From NCBI GenBank assembly GCA_029945625.1, contig JAQSCW010000002.1:124001-188000 (forward strand): a stretch of DNA of 64,000 nt, given 5' to 3'. A program made the position numbers and the translations under genes. Shown in pieces: positions 1-8,964 of the stretch (position 1 is the first letter of the stretch; every line of letters begins with the position of its first letter). Origin of the DNA: a bacterium (GTDB taxonomy: Bacteria > Bacteroidota > Bacteroidia > B-17B0 > Aurantibacillaceae). A model generated the notes under the pieces. The model had not been told where the DNA came from. It did no database searches and worked only from the letters and a program-made list of their open reading frames with translations.

Positions 1-265
1 TATCGCCGGGCATAAGATCGGGTGTAAACTGGATTCGGTTGAACGACAAACCAAGGGCATCGGCAATGGTATTCACCAGTAGGGTTTTTGCCAAGCCCGG
101 CACCCCCACCAATAAACAATGTCCTCTACTAAATATGGAGATGAGCACATTTCTAACAGTATCCTCCTGCCCAACGATTACCTTCGCTATTTCGGTGTTG
201 AGTTCATGGTATTTGGAAACAAAGCCCAATACCGCTTCCGTATCATTTTTGAAAGTTAGTGACAT
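1..265 (-). CDS. MoxR-family AAA ATPase, N-terminal part (cut by window edge)
   Basis: The reverse strand from an ATG at 265 reads 88 open codons to the window edge. The Walker A/P-loop is GVPGLAKT at about residues 54-61, preceded by an IVGQEDTV segment (residues 30-37) and followed by RIQFTPDLMPGD. These are hallmarks of MoxR-type AAA+ ATPases, chaperone-like proteins that in Bacteroidota usually sit beside DUF58/VWA (Bat-type) genes. Those partners would lie outside this window. A perfect TAnnTTTG box lies 6 nt upstream of the ATG, so the gene seems to have its own promoter despite the TraB-like gene ending 32 bp upstream. Walker B and the sensor regions are not visible. The family call is firm; the biological role is not. 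Confidence 0.9.
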   Translation of the reverse strand, partial: MSLTFKNDTEAVLGFVSKYHELNTEIAKVIVGQEDTVRNVLISIFSRGHCLLVGVPGLAKTLLVNTIADALGLSFNRIQFTPDLMPGD

Positions 266-271
266 AGTTTG

Positions 272-279
272 CAAAGATA
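272..279 (-). promoter_or_regulatory. Bacteroidota -7 promoter box (TATCTTTG) for the MoxR gene
   Basis: The minus strand reads TATCTTTG, an exact match to TAnnTTTG. Only 6 nt separate it from the ATG at 265, which predicts a leader of about 4 nt. No convincing -33 TTG lies at the usual spacing. Confidence 0.5.
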
Positions 280-297
280 CATAAATAATCAAAAAAA

Positions 298-3200
298 TCA
301 GTCACCCGTATGACTTGAAGTTCCCACACGTTTTCTGAAAGTGAGTGCAAACTGTTCGGCTAATATGTTGATGTTTACTGATTCCGATTTCTTTGGATCG
401 GGGTAAAATGTGCTGTTTAAGATCTCTATCCTCGAACTTAGGTTGTTCGGCGTATTCTCCACAAAGACCGATGTCCAGAATTCTTCTTCACTTTTGGATT
501 TCACATTTTTGTAAATATAAAGCGTTCCTTCCTGGTATTTATTTTTGCCCTTTTGTTCGCGTAGAAGTAACAAACTGTCTTTGTTCCTGAAGTCTTTGTC
601 GGTATTGTAATATTGGTTCAATTGCTTTTGGCTTAGCAATACCGATTCATTGAGACTGCCCTGACTAAGATACTTTTTATCAAAATGTGACGTGAGCTTT
701 TCTTTCTCGAGTTCACTGTAAAAATAAGCACGGGTAAATTTGTTTTTGCTAAAATAAGTGATCATGGTGTCGTTTATGCTTATGTTTCGTTTTAAGAGAT
801 CTATGGTTACAGGCATGAAGATGTCCTGATTCCTAAACTTCGCGAGACGGACAAAAAATTGTTTTGTTTTTTCATCCGATTTGTAAAATGGTGAAAGCAC
901 ATATGCGTAATTTACTAATGGCTGGCGCGTGGCCGAAACAAGATTTTTAAGATAATCAGAACCTTTGTACAGATTATTATTGGCCAGCCCTTCAAGACTA
1001 CCCCTGATACTTTCGGCAAGTTCTCTCGAATTTTTTTCAAGATGATCAAAATTACTACGCTCTGAATTTCCCGACTGCTTCACGCCGAGGGTATTATAGC
1101 GTTTTGCTTCTAAACTTGCCTGTTCGAGAATATGTTCTTTTTGAGCAGCGTAACGCACAGGAGAAATTAGGTTATTGTGCACTAACTCGCCAAGTAGCGC
1201 GTACACGGCGTTTCGGTACTCATCGTATTTGGTGAGGGTAAGCATAGCCGGATAAAATTTGGCACAAAATTCAAGAGAATCGTGCAATACATTGAAGATA
1301 TCCGAAATAATTTGCTCATCTCCGACTAGGGGAGGTTCACTCAATAACAAATCGCTAAAGGCCGAAAATGAATTCTCCGTTTTTAAATAGGCTAGGCCCT
1401 TCAGGAGGCACAATTGAAGGTAAAAACTATCTGTATAGTGTTTGTATAAATTCTTATAGGGCTGGATAATAGTTTCACTGCCTAAAGTGCCTCCATTCAC
1501 AAATAACTGTGCTCTGCTTTCGTTATTCACTAAATGGATTCGTTGATCCGAAATAAATGTCACAAAATTTCGGGTAAAATCTTTATGCCAAACAAGTGCC
1601 GGCACTGATTTGTTGGCCCGCTGCCTAGCCGTTGTGTCGTTACTAGAGAGATCACGTAATAAAGTGCCAAATTTATTCTCAAAAATATTCTTTCCCACTA
1701 CCGAATCGAGGGGGCTAAACGACTCCATAAATTCTTTGGTCCATCCTCTTAGCCCAATGCTGGTATCGTAAGGAGCGGTGAGCTCGTGCATGGTTCCGTT
1801 CTTAAAGTACAATTGCACCTTTACTGCCCTGCTCGTGGCAGTATCTTTCAATGAAAACTGATAGTAAAATGAATTGCTGTCGGTCGTCAACTTCTTATTT
1901 GTTAACATCATGGTGCCTGATTCGGCAAATGCCCTGTCGATGCGTCCTTGCAACTCTTGTTGATTCCGGTAGTCGTAATCGTTATATTTTTCAAATACTA
2001 TTTTAATGTACTCCTTACTTGAGGGAGAATAATAGAATTTATCGCCCGACTTAAATGCAAAATCATTCTTAAGCGGGTCCGTTTTTTTCCGGGTTGCTTT
2101 GTAGGCACTGGCGTACGCCTCATTGAAGCGGCTCAATGCATCGTCTGTTACTTCGTCTTTTGCTGCAAATAAGAAATCCTTGTCGGTTATTTTCTTTATG
2201 GGATTTAGAAATTCAAAGTCGGTGAGTTTGAATGAATCTAAAAAACTAAAATCCGCCGTACTTCCCTTTTCATTTATTTGATAAACAAAATAATAATGAA
2301 CGCCTTTAATGATGATTCTTCCATCTATATAATCACCACGTGAATTCGTTGCATGAAACTGCACCGCAGGAAATTGTTGCGCTGTAGTAAGTGAGTATTT
2401 TAGGGATTCGTCAAAAGAATAATTGTGTAAGGTGTTTTTGGTGAATCTCACCAACTCAAATGAATCTACTTCCAAATAGTCAAAGTCGTTGTAAATGGCC
2501 TGTTGCACACCATAACATTGTTTTTTGAGTCCGTCGTAGGCAAAAAGATCTTCTGCCAATCCAATTGTTGAAATACCGTCGAAATGAAGGTAGTAATGCT
2601 CGGTAGGGATGTTTGCTACGAACCCTTTAGTAAGTGGTGCAAAAGTGGTAGTTGCAGCGGCCGGACTTTTGAACCTGATAGAACTAAAGAATCGGTCGGC
2701 TTCTTTTCCGCTCGCGTAATTGTGTTTCCCTCCTACTTTGAACAGAATCATCTCGGTATTTGTGAAAAAGATCCGATACCGCTGATCTTCGCCGGACCTG
2801 GTCGTGTTAACAATGTCTATGCCTTTAATTCCGGTATTGGAAACAATTTCCTTTTTTGATATGATTTTCCCGGGAATACTTTCAAACAGTAAGCTATCGA
2901 TCCTCAGCAGCATTTCGGAAGAACTAATATGAAAAACAGGCGCCGCATGATTGAGGCGAACAATGGTATAAAAATTCCCATTCACCATGTCGGCATGAAT
3001 GTAATAGTTAAGATCTCCCAATTCAACAATTGGGTAGAATTTTCCCGGAGCATCTACGCTAAAGGTTGAATCGGGGATGAACTGTTTTGAAAAGGCCACA
3101 GACTTACTCATCTCATCTAATTTTTCGCGGGTGGCCGTGCTTTTATTAGAAACTTTTGCCATCACCGGTTCTACTGAAAATCCCCTTTCACGCAACAATT

Positions 3201-4005
3201 CAATAACGCCATGAGGTCCGGGAAGATGTGCAGCACCAACACCGCTAAAAAGACTCTGCAGTTTGAGAACCGAATCGATGGTATGAACAAAAAAAACATT
3301 GCGATCTTCGATCAGGTATTTCTGAGTATTTGTGCTAGATGCCTGCTTACTGAGGCTATCGAGCATATCTAGATTACCATCGCGGTAAGCATCTTCAATT
3401 TTTGCGGTATGGTCATAGTAGTTGGAAGAATTGGTGGATGTCTCCGGCTCATCATCGGGAAGTGAAGACAAGCGGGCTTTGATTTCGGACTGTGCAAAAT
3501 TTTCGAGACTAATTACTTTTTTATTCAATTTAGAGGCCGATTGATAAATAAAGAGATCGATGTAGGTATTTTCTTCAAAATTCTCTTTGCTTCTGTTTTG
3601 TCGGTAAAGTAAACCGTTAATAATATCCGGGTCGTAGCTGAGGATGCCCTGCAACATTCCTTTTTCCGGATATTTGGGCCGGAAGGTGTATTTATAAAAA
3701 TCGGTTTGTGAAAGATCGGGACTGCGCACCTGACTCAATTCCTGCAGTTCACCTGTTTTCTCCATGTTCTCAAGCCATTCGCCCGGATTGGTCTCCAGCC
3801 CAACAACCTCCACACTTTTGAGAGCTTCAAAAAATTGCTCCGACAAATACCAGGCCACACGATTGCTCACATGCATGGTGCCATATAAGTAAGAGGGTTT
3901 TTTGATGCCATTCCCGGTGATCTTCCATAAGAGGCTGGGATATTTGTTTGCTGTTTGGGAGCAAAGGCAGAGAGGAAAAACAACAATTAAGAGAAATCGG
4001 TTCAT
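298..4005 (-). CDS. Long TraB/GumN-family exported protein
   Basis: The product has 1235 residues. A hydrophobic N-terminus (about residues 3-15) is a probable signal peptide. The first ~290 residues match the TraB/GumN (PF01963) pattern: LYGTMHVS with GTMH at residues 42-45 near the start, and GVGAAHLPGPHG with GAAH at 257-260 near the end of the domain. TraB-like domains are proposed to be membrane-associated metallo-hydrolases. Typical family members end at about 290-350 residues; here ~900 more follow without a domain I recognise. They contain two similar-looking segments, each with an F-x-V/I-x-x-P start (about 315-450 and 455-640), then a mostly helical C-terminus. The coding frame is intact. 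Whether the C-terminal part modifies substrate choice or is a separate module is unknown. Confidence 0.8.
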   Translation of the reverse strand: MNRFLLIVVFPLCLCSQTANKYPSLLWKITGNGIKKPSYLYGTMHVSNRVAWYLSEQFFEALKSVEVVGLETNPGEWLENMEKTGELQELSQVRSPDLSQTDFYKYTFRPKYPEKGMLQGILSYDPDIINGLLYRQNRSKENFEENTYIDLFIYQSASKLNKKVISLENFAQSEIKARLSSLPDDEPETSTNSSNYYDHTAKIEDAYRDGNLDMLDSLSKQASSTNTQKYLIEDRNVFFVHTIDSVLKLQSLFSGVGAAHLPGPHGVIELLRERGFSVEPVMAKVSNKSTATREKLDEMSKSVAFSKQFIPDSTFSVDAPGKFYPIVELGDLNYYIHADMVNGNFYTIVRLNHAAPVFHISSSEMLLRIDSLLFESIPGKIISKKEIVSNTGIKGIDIVNTTRSGEDQRYRIFFTNTEMILFKVGGKHNYASGKEADRFFSSIRFKSPAAATTTFAPLTKGFVANIPTEHYYLHFDGISTIGLAEDLFAYDGLKKQCYGVQQAIYNDFDYLEVDSFELVRFTKNTLHNYSFDESLKYSLTTAQQFPAVQFHATNSRGDYIDGRIIIKGVHYYFVYQINEKGSTADFSFLDSFKLTDFEFLNPIKKITDKDFLFAAKDEVTDDALSRFNEAYASAYKATRKKTDPLKNDFAFKSGDKFYYSPSSKEYIKIVFEKYNDYDYRNQQELQGRIDRAFAESGTMMLTNKKLTTDSNSFYYQFSLKDTATSRAVKVQLYFKNGTMHELTAPYDTSIGLRGWTKEFMESFSPLDSVVGKNIFENKFGTLLRDLSSNDTTARQRANKSVPALVWHKDFTRNFVTFISDQRIHLVNNESRAQLFVNGGTLGSETIIQPYKNLYKHYTDSFYLQLCLLKGLAYLKTENSFSAFSDLLLSEPPLVGDEQIISDIFNVLHDSLEFCAKFYPAMLTLTKYDEYRNAVYALLGELVHNNLISPVRYAAQKEHILEQASLEAKRYNTLGVKQSGNSERSNFDHLEKNSRELAESIRGSLEGLANNNLYKGSDYLKNLVSATRQPLVNYAYVLSPFYKSDEKTKQFFVRLAKFRNQDIFMPVTIDLLKRNISINDTMITYFSKNKFTRAYFYSELEKEKLTSHFDKKYLSQGSLNESVLLSQKQLNQYYNTDKDFRNKDSLLLLREQKGKNKYQEGTLYIYKNVKSKSEEEFWTSVFVENTPNNLSSRIEILNSTFYPDPKKSESVNINILAEQFALTFRKRVGTSSHTGD

Positions 4006-4146
4006 GTGCAGGAAAGGTAATTCAGCATAAACATAGTGAAATTAATGCCTTCTAACTTGAATTTATTTTATTGGCTGAATAAGTCGTGGCTACTATAAGG
4101 CACAAGAAGAAAAAACTTCTATTGGTTGAGTGAAAAATTTTTAGAT

Positions 4147-4401
4147 TTAGGAACCTTTAGTTCTAATAATATCATTGAACAAGATATTAATTGCTTCAAT
4201 GGCGCGCCCTTTTATTTCATTGATCTTATCATAATCAGCATGTTCAAGATCGATGAGCGAGCGTTTGTAATTAAGCAAGTCTGTCACAATTTTTTTTGTC
4301 CGATTAAACTCATCCAGGTGTTCAGATGTTTCTTCATGTGTTAATTTCGCGGAGATTGAATTTTCATGTGCGGCAGCACCGGCATTAACTTCTTTAACCA
4401 T
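4147..4401 (-). CDS. Small hypothetical helical protein (84 aa)
   Basis: I do not recognise a family. The 84-residue product is charged and probably all-helical (residues ~20-75 rich in E, K, D, L and I), with no signal peptide or membrane segment. It lies between the TraB-like gene and trxB on the same strand, with 114 bp to trxB upstream and 141 bp to the TraB-like gene downstream. An overlapping plus-strand reading frame at 4126-4344 is Phe/Cys/Ile-rich and looks like the shadow, so the minus-strand frame is preferred. No clear promoter box was found. It may be a small cytosolic accessory protein; no function is assigned. Confidence 0.55.
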   Translation of the reverse strand: MVKEVNAGAAAHENSISAKLTHEETSEHLDEFNRTKKIVTDLLNYKRSLIDLEHADYDKINEIKGRAIEAINILFNDIIRTKGS

Positions 4402-4515
4402 AAATTAAAGATTGAGATTTTTTTTCAATAAATCAAGAAAAATAACAAGCACTTCGATTACTTTAAGTAAACGACTTATTACACTGAAATATAATGAGTT
4501 ATTGAAAAAATACCA

Positions 4516-5472
4516 CTAATGAAGCGCGGCAGCACCTAAATATCTTTCTGCGTCTAAGGCTCCCATGCACCCACTTCCGGCTGCAGTTACGGCCTGACGG
4601 TAGGTTTTGTCGGCACAATCACCCACCGCAAAAACCCCTTCAATATTTGTTTTGGTACTTCCCGGAATAATTTGAAGGTATCCCAATTCGTCCATCGTGA
4701 GTTGCCCTTTAAAAATGTCGGTGTTAGGTTTATGACCAATAGCTACAAAAAAGCCGGTAATCTTAATTTCGCGTGAAGTTCCTGTTTTATTATTTTTAAT
4801 AATGGCCCCCTCTACTGCTTCTTTGCCTAGAATGTCGGCAGTTTCAGAATCCCACAAGATTTCAATATTTGCCGTATTACGCACACGGTGCTGCATGGCC
4901 TTGCTGGCCCGCATTTCTCCTTCTCCTCTGCGCACAATCATATACACCTTTTTACATAATTTTGAAAGGTAGGTGGCTTCTTCTGCGGCAGTATCGCCTG
5001 CACCAACTATTGCCACGTCTTGATTCTTAAAAAAGAACCCGTCGCAAACGGCACAAGCGCTTACTCCGCCGGCATTCATGCGTAAGCGGGTTTCATTTTC
5101 AATTCCCAACCACTTGGCGCTCGCTCCAGTAGAAATGATCACGGTATCGGCAGTTATTTCGGTAGTTTCATCGATCCACAACCGTTTGGGCGTAGCTTTT
5201 AAATCAGCCTTGGTTACCAAGCCAAATCGCACTTGTGTGCCAAATCGTTCGGCTTGCGCTTTCAGATCTTCCATTAATTCGGGTCCGGTTATTCCTTTCG
5301 GATAGCCCGGAAAATTATCCACTTCAGTTGTTTCGGTTAACTGGCCACCGGGGGTTAAACCGGTATACATAACAGGTTTAAGATCTGCCCTTGCTGCATA
5401 AATTGCAGCGGTATAGCCCGCCGGGCCGGAACCAATAATAAGACACGTAATATGTTCGGTGTTGCTGCTCAT
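4516..5472 (-). CDS. trxB: Thioredoxin-disulfide reductase
   Basis: This 318-residue FAD/NADPH flavoenzyme reduces thioredoxin. The FAD-binding GSGPAGYTAAIYAAR lies at residues 14-28, the redox-active CAVC at 140-143, the NADPH-binding GAGDTAAEEA follows at about 157-166, and the FAD-binding GVFAVGDCAD motif lies near the C-terminus. Length and motif order are normal for bacterial low-molecular-weight TrxB. The frame is open to a TTG at 5493, but a perfect TAnnTTTG promoter box covers that codon, so the ATG at 5472 (MSSNTEH) is the sensible start and gives an A/T-rich leader. It appears monocistronic. With BshA further along the window it belongs to thiol redox homeostasis. Confidence 0.97.
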   Translation of the reverse strand: MSSNTEHITCLIIGSGPAGYTAAIYAARADLKPVMYTGLTPGGQLTETTEVDNFPGYPKGITGPELMEDLKAQAERFGTQVRFGLVTKADLKATPKRLWIDETTEITADTVIISTGASAKWLGIENETRLRMNAGGVSACAVCDGFFFKNQDVAIVGAGDTAAEEATYLSKLCKKVYMIVRRGEGEMRASKAMQHRVRNTANIEILWDSETADILGKEAVEGAIIKNNKTGTSREIKITGFFVAIGHKPNTDIFKGQLTMDELGYLQIIPGSTKTNIEGVFAVGDCADKTYRQAVTAAGSGCMGALDAERYLGAAALH

Positions 5473-5490
5473 AACAAAAAAATTTGTGTG

Positions 5491-5498
5491 CAAAGGTA
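5491..5498 (-). promoter_or_regulatory. -7 promoter box (TACCTTTG) for trxB
   Basis: The minus strand reads TACCTTTG, an exact TAnnTTTG match, 18 nt before the trxB ATG at 5472. It overlaps the alternative TTG start at 5493 and therefore argues against that start. Confidence 0.55.
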
Positions 5499-5600
5499 AT
5501 CGTAGTGCCGGATTTTTGTAGTGAGAAACCTCATAATTTTAAACAATTTGTGAATTGTTCTTTCTCTTCTCCTAGCCGTTGCTTTTGGCAACATGTTAGA

Positions 5601-6008
5601 CTATGAATAGGAGGAGATGGACTCACGGAGAGAGTCGGTGATTGGCAGCTTTACTTTGTTGAGGTGATCAAATACCACCAACACATCCTCCCCTAGGGCA
5701 CTGATTTCGCCCGAACCATTGATGATCGCATGACCAAGTTTAAAACTCGTGTTTTTGACCCAGAGAACGTTGGATTGAACAAGGATGTCACCCGGGTATC
5801 GCAGCGGTTTTTTGAAATCGCAGTGACTGGAGGCCACCATAAAACTTGTTTGATTTTCATGCATCGAACTCAGCCCAATTCCCTCACAGAAGGCGATTCT
5901 AGCCGACTGCATGTACCGAAAAAAAGCCACGTTGTTTACGTGTCCGAACAAATCAAGATCGGCCCATTCAATTTTGATGATCAGTTTTACATCCCTTTGA
6001 TCTCCCAT
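5601..6008 (-). CDS. Acyl-CoA thioesterase, 4HBT hotdog fold
   Basis: The 135-residue protein carries the 4-hydroxybenzoyl-CoA thioesterase-like motif WADLDLFGHVNNVAFFRYMQ (about residues 15-34), with the Asp-Gly-His-x-Asn pattern of the YbgC/FadM branch, followed by ESAR-like SARIAF. Such proteins hydrolyse acyl-CoA thioesters in the cytosol. The exact chain length cannot be told from sequence. The length is typical. It lies just downstream of a transcription terminator that closes the stress-protein gene, so it needs its own promoter; only a weak TAATCTTT-like box was seen. It is followed by trxB 107 bp downstream on the same strand. Confidence 0.85.
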   Translation of the reverse strand: MGDQRDVKLIIKIEWADLDLFGHVNNVAFFRYMQSARIAFCEGIGLSSMHENQTSFMVASSHCDFKKPLRYPGDILVQSNVLWVKNTSFKLGHAIINGSGEISALGEDVLVVFDHLNKVKLPITDSLRESISSYS

Positions 6009-6035
6009 AAAAAGATTACTTTATTATGAATAAAA

Positions 6036-6063
6036 AAACCTCCGTGAACATTCGCGGAGGTTT
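6036..6063 (-). terminator. Rho-independent terminator of the universal stress gene
   Basis: A 9-bp perfect stem, AAACCTCCG at 6036-6044 and CGGAGGTTT at 6055-6063, encloses a 10-nt loop. On the minus strand it is followed by a run of seven T. It lies 19 bp past the stop of the minus-strand stress gene. Confidence 0.85.
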
Positions 6064-6081
6064 CTGATACAACATGGTATA

Positions 6082-6984
6082 TTAAGAACCGGAGGTATTG
6101 GGAATGGAACTTTCGGATTCTTCTACAAATAAATCTTCGGGTTTGATGGTAATCACCGGCACTTTACTTAAGTGAATTACTTGTTGAGAGTATGGTCCCA
6201 GAAAGAATCCACTTAGCTCAGCATCCTGATCGGTCATAATTACTATGAGATCGCCACCTATCTTCTCAACATATTGAACAGTCGCATTTGCCCTGTTCGA
6301 AACATGATCGAGGATCTCAAAACTGTATTTTGCACCTTTTTCTTTTGCAAGTGTTTCGATTTGATGAAGAATTACTTCCATAGCGGGCCTATCAAGACCT
6401 TCGGCATTACTCAATAAGCCCAGCGCGTGCAACGTAGCATCAAACTTTTTGGCAAACTCAATAGAGAAGTGAACCTTTTGCCGTGAGTTAACCGTATTAT
6501 CAATTGGTAAAACAATGGTATTATATCCACGATGCTCTGCGGCAGCACTCATGGCCATGGTGGGACAATGTGATTTTGTAATGACTTTGAGTGCCGTGCT
6601 TCCAATCACCAAATTTTCTAAAGGAGAATACCCGTGCGTTCCCATTACAATGATGGAAGCCCCAATATCTTTGGCAACTTTGCTGATCTCCACACTGGGA
6701 GAACCCACCCGCACGATGTTTTGCACCGTTACACCCCATTCTTCACTCACTTCAGCGGCCAGTTCTGCCAAACGTTCTGTTGCTTTTCGTTCAATCAAAC
6801 TCTGGTCGAGAGCCACCGACGGCAAAAACATATTTTGTGACACATACTGTGCACTTACTACATGCAGCAGGTAAACGCCGGCTCTGGTACTGTGGCCAAT
6901 GTACGCTCCGTGCTTTATTGCCAATAAAGAAGTATCGCTGAAATCAACAGGAATCAGAATTTTGGTGCAGTTAAAGTGAATCAT
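6082..6984 (-). CDS. Tandem-domain universal stress protein (UspA family)
   Basis: The 300-residue protein has two Usp domains. The first (residues ~5-145) begins KILIPVDFSDTS and has the full ATP-binding signature G115-x2-G118-x9-G128-S129 in GTHGYSPLENLVIGS. The second (residues ~155-285) begins NTIVLPIDNT, and its equivalent loop reads LSGFFLGPYSQQVI without the complete G-2x-G-9x-GS pattern. Probably only the first domain binds ATP well. Such cytosolic proteins are induced by starvation and other stresses in many bacteria; the ligand and partners here are unknown. The gene is closed by a strong terminator, and no promoter box was clear upstream. Confidence 0.92.
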   Translation of the reverse strand: MIHFNCTKILIPVDFSDTSLLAIKHGAYIGHSTRAGVYLLHVVSAQYVSQNMFLPSVALDQSLIERKATERLAELAAEVSEEWGVTVQNIVRVGSPSVEISKVAKDIGASIIVMGTHGYSPLENLVIGSTALKVITKSHCPTMAMSAAAEHRGYNTIVLPIDNTVNSRQKVHFSIEFAKKFDATLHALGLLSNAEGLDRPAMEVILHQIETLAKEKGAKYSFEILDHVSNRANATVQYVEKIGGDLIVIMTDQDAELSGFFLGPYSQQVIHLSKVPVITIKPEDLFVEESESSIPNTSGS

Positions 6985-7039
6985 AGATCTTAGTTTTAAT
7001 GTTTAAATATAAATAATTAATCCTTGAAATGAAATCGTT

Positions 7040-8734
7040 TTACACAGCCAACTTTTTGTAACGAGGGCGTTTTGGTTCCACATTGCCCAAACGCTTCTTC
7101 CGGTTTTCTTCATACTCACTGTACCCTCCTTCAAACCAATACACACTGCTATCCCCCTCAAAAGCGAGAATATGTGTACACACACGGTCTAAAAACCAAC
7201 GGTCGTGGCTAATGATTACGGCACATCCTGCAAAGTTCTCCAATCCCTCTTCCAAAGCCCTCAACGTATTTACGTCCAAGTCGTTGGTAGGCTCGTCGAG
7301 CAACAACACGTTTCCTTCTTCTTTTAAAGCCATGGCAAGGTGCAAACGGTTACGTTCACCACCCGACAATATACTTACTTTCTTGCCTTGATCGCTGCCA
7401 TTAAAGTTAAAACGTGAAATATAAGCTCTGGAATTCATTGCTTTTCCACCGAGATTGATGTTATCTAAACCGCCGCTAATCACATCGTATACCGTTTTAT
7501 TGGGATCAAGTTCTTTGTGATTCTGATCCACATAACTAATCTTTACAGTAGGTCCAACTTTAAATTCTCCCGTGCTGGGTTTTTCTTCAGCCATTATCAT
7601 TCTAAACAAGGTGGTTTTACCGGCACCGTTAGGGCCAATTATTCCCACAATACCTGCAGGTGGCAATTTGAAATTCAATTTCTCATATAACAAACGGTCG
7701 CCAAACGCTTTTGACACGTCATGGGCCTCTATGACCTCGTTACCCAGTCTGGGACCATTTGGAATATAGATCTCGAGGTTTTCTTCCTTCGATTTCACAT
7801 CCTCACCCAACATTTTTTCGTAATTATTTAAACGTGCTTTTTGTTTTACCCCGCGGCCTTTTACCCCTTGCCGGATCCAGTCTAACTCCCGTGCTAAAGT
7901 TTTTTGACGTTTGCTTTCGGTTTTTTCTTCCTGCTTTAAACGGGCGCCTTTTTGCTCGAGCCAGCTGCTGTAATTTCCTTTCCAGGGAATGCCCTCTCCC
8001 CTGTCGAGTTCAAGAATCCAGCCGGCCACATTATCAAGGAAATACCTGTCGTGCGTGACGGCGATGATGGTGCCCTTGTATTGTTTTAAATGTTGTTCGA
8101 GCCAATCCACACTTTCAGCATCAAGGTGATTGGTGGGCTCATCGAGTAAAAGAATATCCGGCTCCTGAAGTAACAAACGACATAAAGCCACCCTGCGCCG
8201 CTCACCACCTGAGAGCACTTTTACCGAAGCATTCGATTCGGGGCATCGCAGCGCATCCATAGAGCGCTCGAGGCGACTATCCAAGTTCCAAAGGTCGTGT
8301 TGATCGATTTGCTCCTGCAATTGAGCCTGGCGGTTAATCAACTTGTCCATCTTGTCGGGATCATTCAAAATCTCTTCATCTCCGAACTTCGTATTTACTT
8401 CTTCAAATTCGTTGAGAATATCCACGTATTTCTGCACGCCTTCACGTACAATTTCAATAACGGTTTTACTGTCATCAAGCTTGGGTTCTTGTTCCAGCAT
8501 GCCAATAGAATAACCCGGAGATTGGTGGATCTCTCCAATATAATCTTTGTCCATTCCCGCAATGATGCGCAGTAAGGTGGATTTACCTGAACCGTTCAAG
8601 CCCAGGACTCCAATTTTGGCGCCGTAATAAAAGGAGATATAGATGTCCTTCAATATTTGTCGTTGAGGAGGAATAATCTTCGACACATTAACCATGCTGA
8701 AAATGATTTGCCGTCCCTCTGGTGTTGCTGACAT
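7040..8734 (-). CDS. ettA: Energy-dependent translational throttle protein EttA (ABC-F)
   Basis: This 564-residue protein has two ABC ATPase domains and no membrane segment. The first Walker A is GLNGSGKST (45-53) with signature LSGGERRR; the second is GPNGAGKTT with LSGGERNR. Both are followed by LLLDEPTN Walker B segments. Length, the linker between the domains and the N-terminal phrase IIFSMVNVSKIIPPQRQILKDI fit the EttA branch of ABC-F proteins, which bind the ribosomal E site and gate the first steps of elongation according to ATP/ADP ratio. A near-consensus TACCTTCG box lies about 20 nt upstream (8754-8761). The gene is divergent from the DUF2779 gene across 230 bp. Confidence 0.95.
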   Translation of the reverse strand: MSATPEGRQIIFSMVNVSKIIPPQRQILKDIYISFYYGAKIGVLGLNGSGKSTLLRIIAGMDKDYIGEIHQSPGYSIGMLEQEPKLDDSKTVIEIVREGVQKYVDILNEFEEVNTKFGDEEILNDPDKMDKLINRQAQLQEQIDQHDLWNLDSRLERSMDALRCPESNASVKVLSGGERRRVALCRLLLQEPDILLLDEPTNHLDAESVDWLEQHLKQYKGTIIAVTHDRYFLDNVAGWILELDRGEGIPWKGNYSSWLEQKGARLKQEEKTESKRQKTLARELDWIRQGVKGRGVKQKARLNNYEKMLGEDVKSKEENLEIYIPNGPRLGNEVIEAHDVSKAFGDRLLYEKLNFKLPPAGIVGIIGPNGAGKTTLFRMIMAEEKPSTGEFKVGPTVKISYVDQNHKELDPNKTVYDVISGGLDNINLGGKAMNSRAYISRFNFNGSDQGKKVSILSGGERNRLHLAMALKEEGNVLLLDEPTNDLDVNTLRALEEGLENFAGCAVIISHDRWFLDRVCTHILAFEGDSSVYWFEGGYSEYEENRKKRLGNVEPKRPRYKKLAV

Positions 8735-8964
8735 AAAAAATGAATTTAGGCTTCGAAGGTAAATATTGTTTAAGAATTAAAAAACGATTATTAGTGAATG
8801 ATTGATAAATCTCATCTGCAGTGCTTTTACCATTTTCGTAACTTACTAACTTGTGTGTAATCCTTTCCCTTTTGAGGAACGGTACGTAAAAGTTTTTTTT
8901 GACCTTATCCCGCTCATCTCCCGAAACATACTAACTTCGTCGAATTAGGGCACTCACACAGCAC

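Noticed and set aside
4126-4344. Plus-strand 72-codon frame overlapping the small minus-strand gene
   Set aside because: Phe/Cys/Ile-rich composition, no signal peptide or motif; the minus-strand frame has a soluble, charged helical product and fits the strand of its neighbours.
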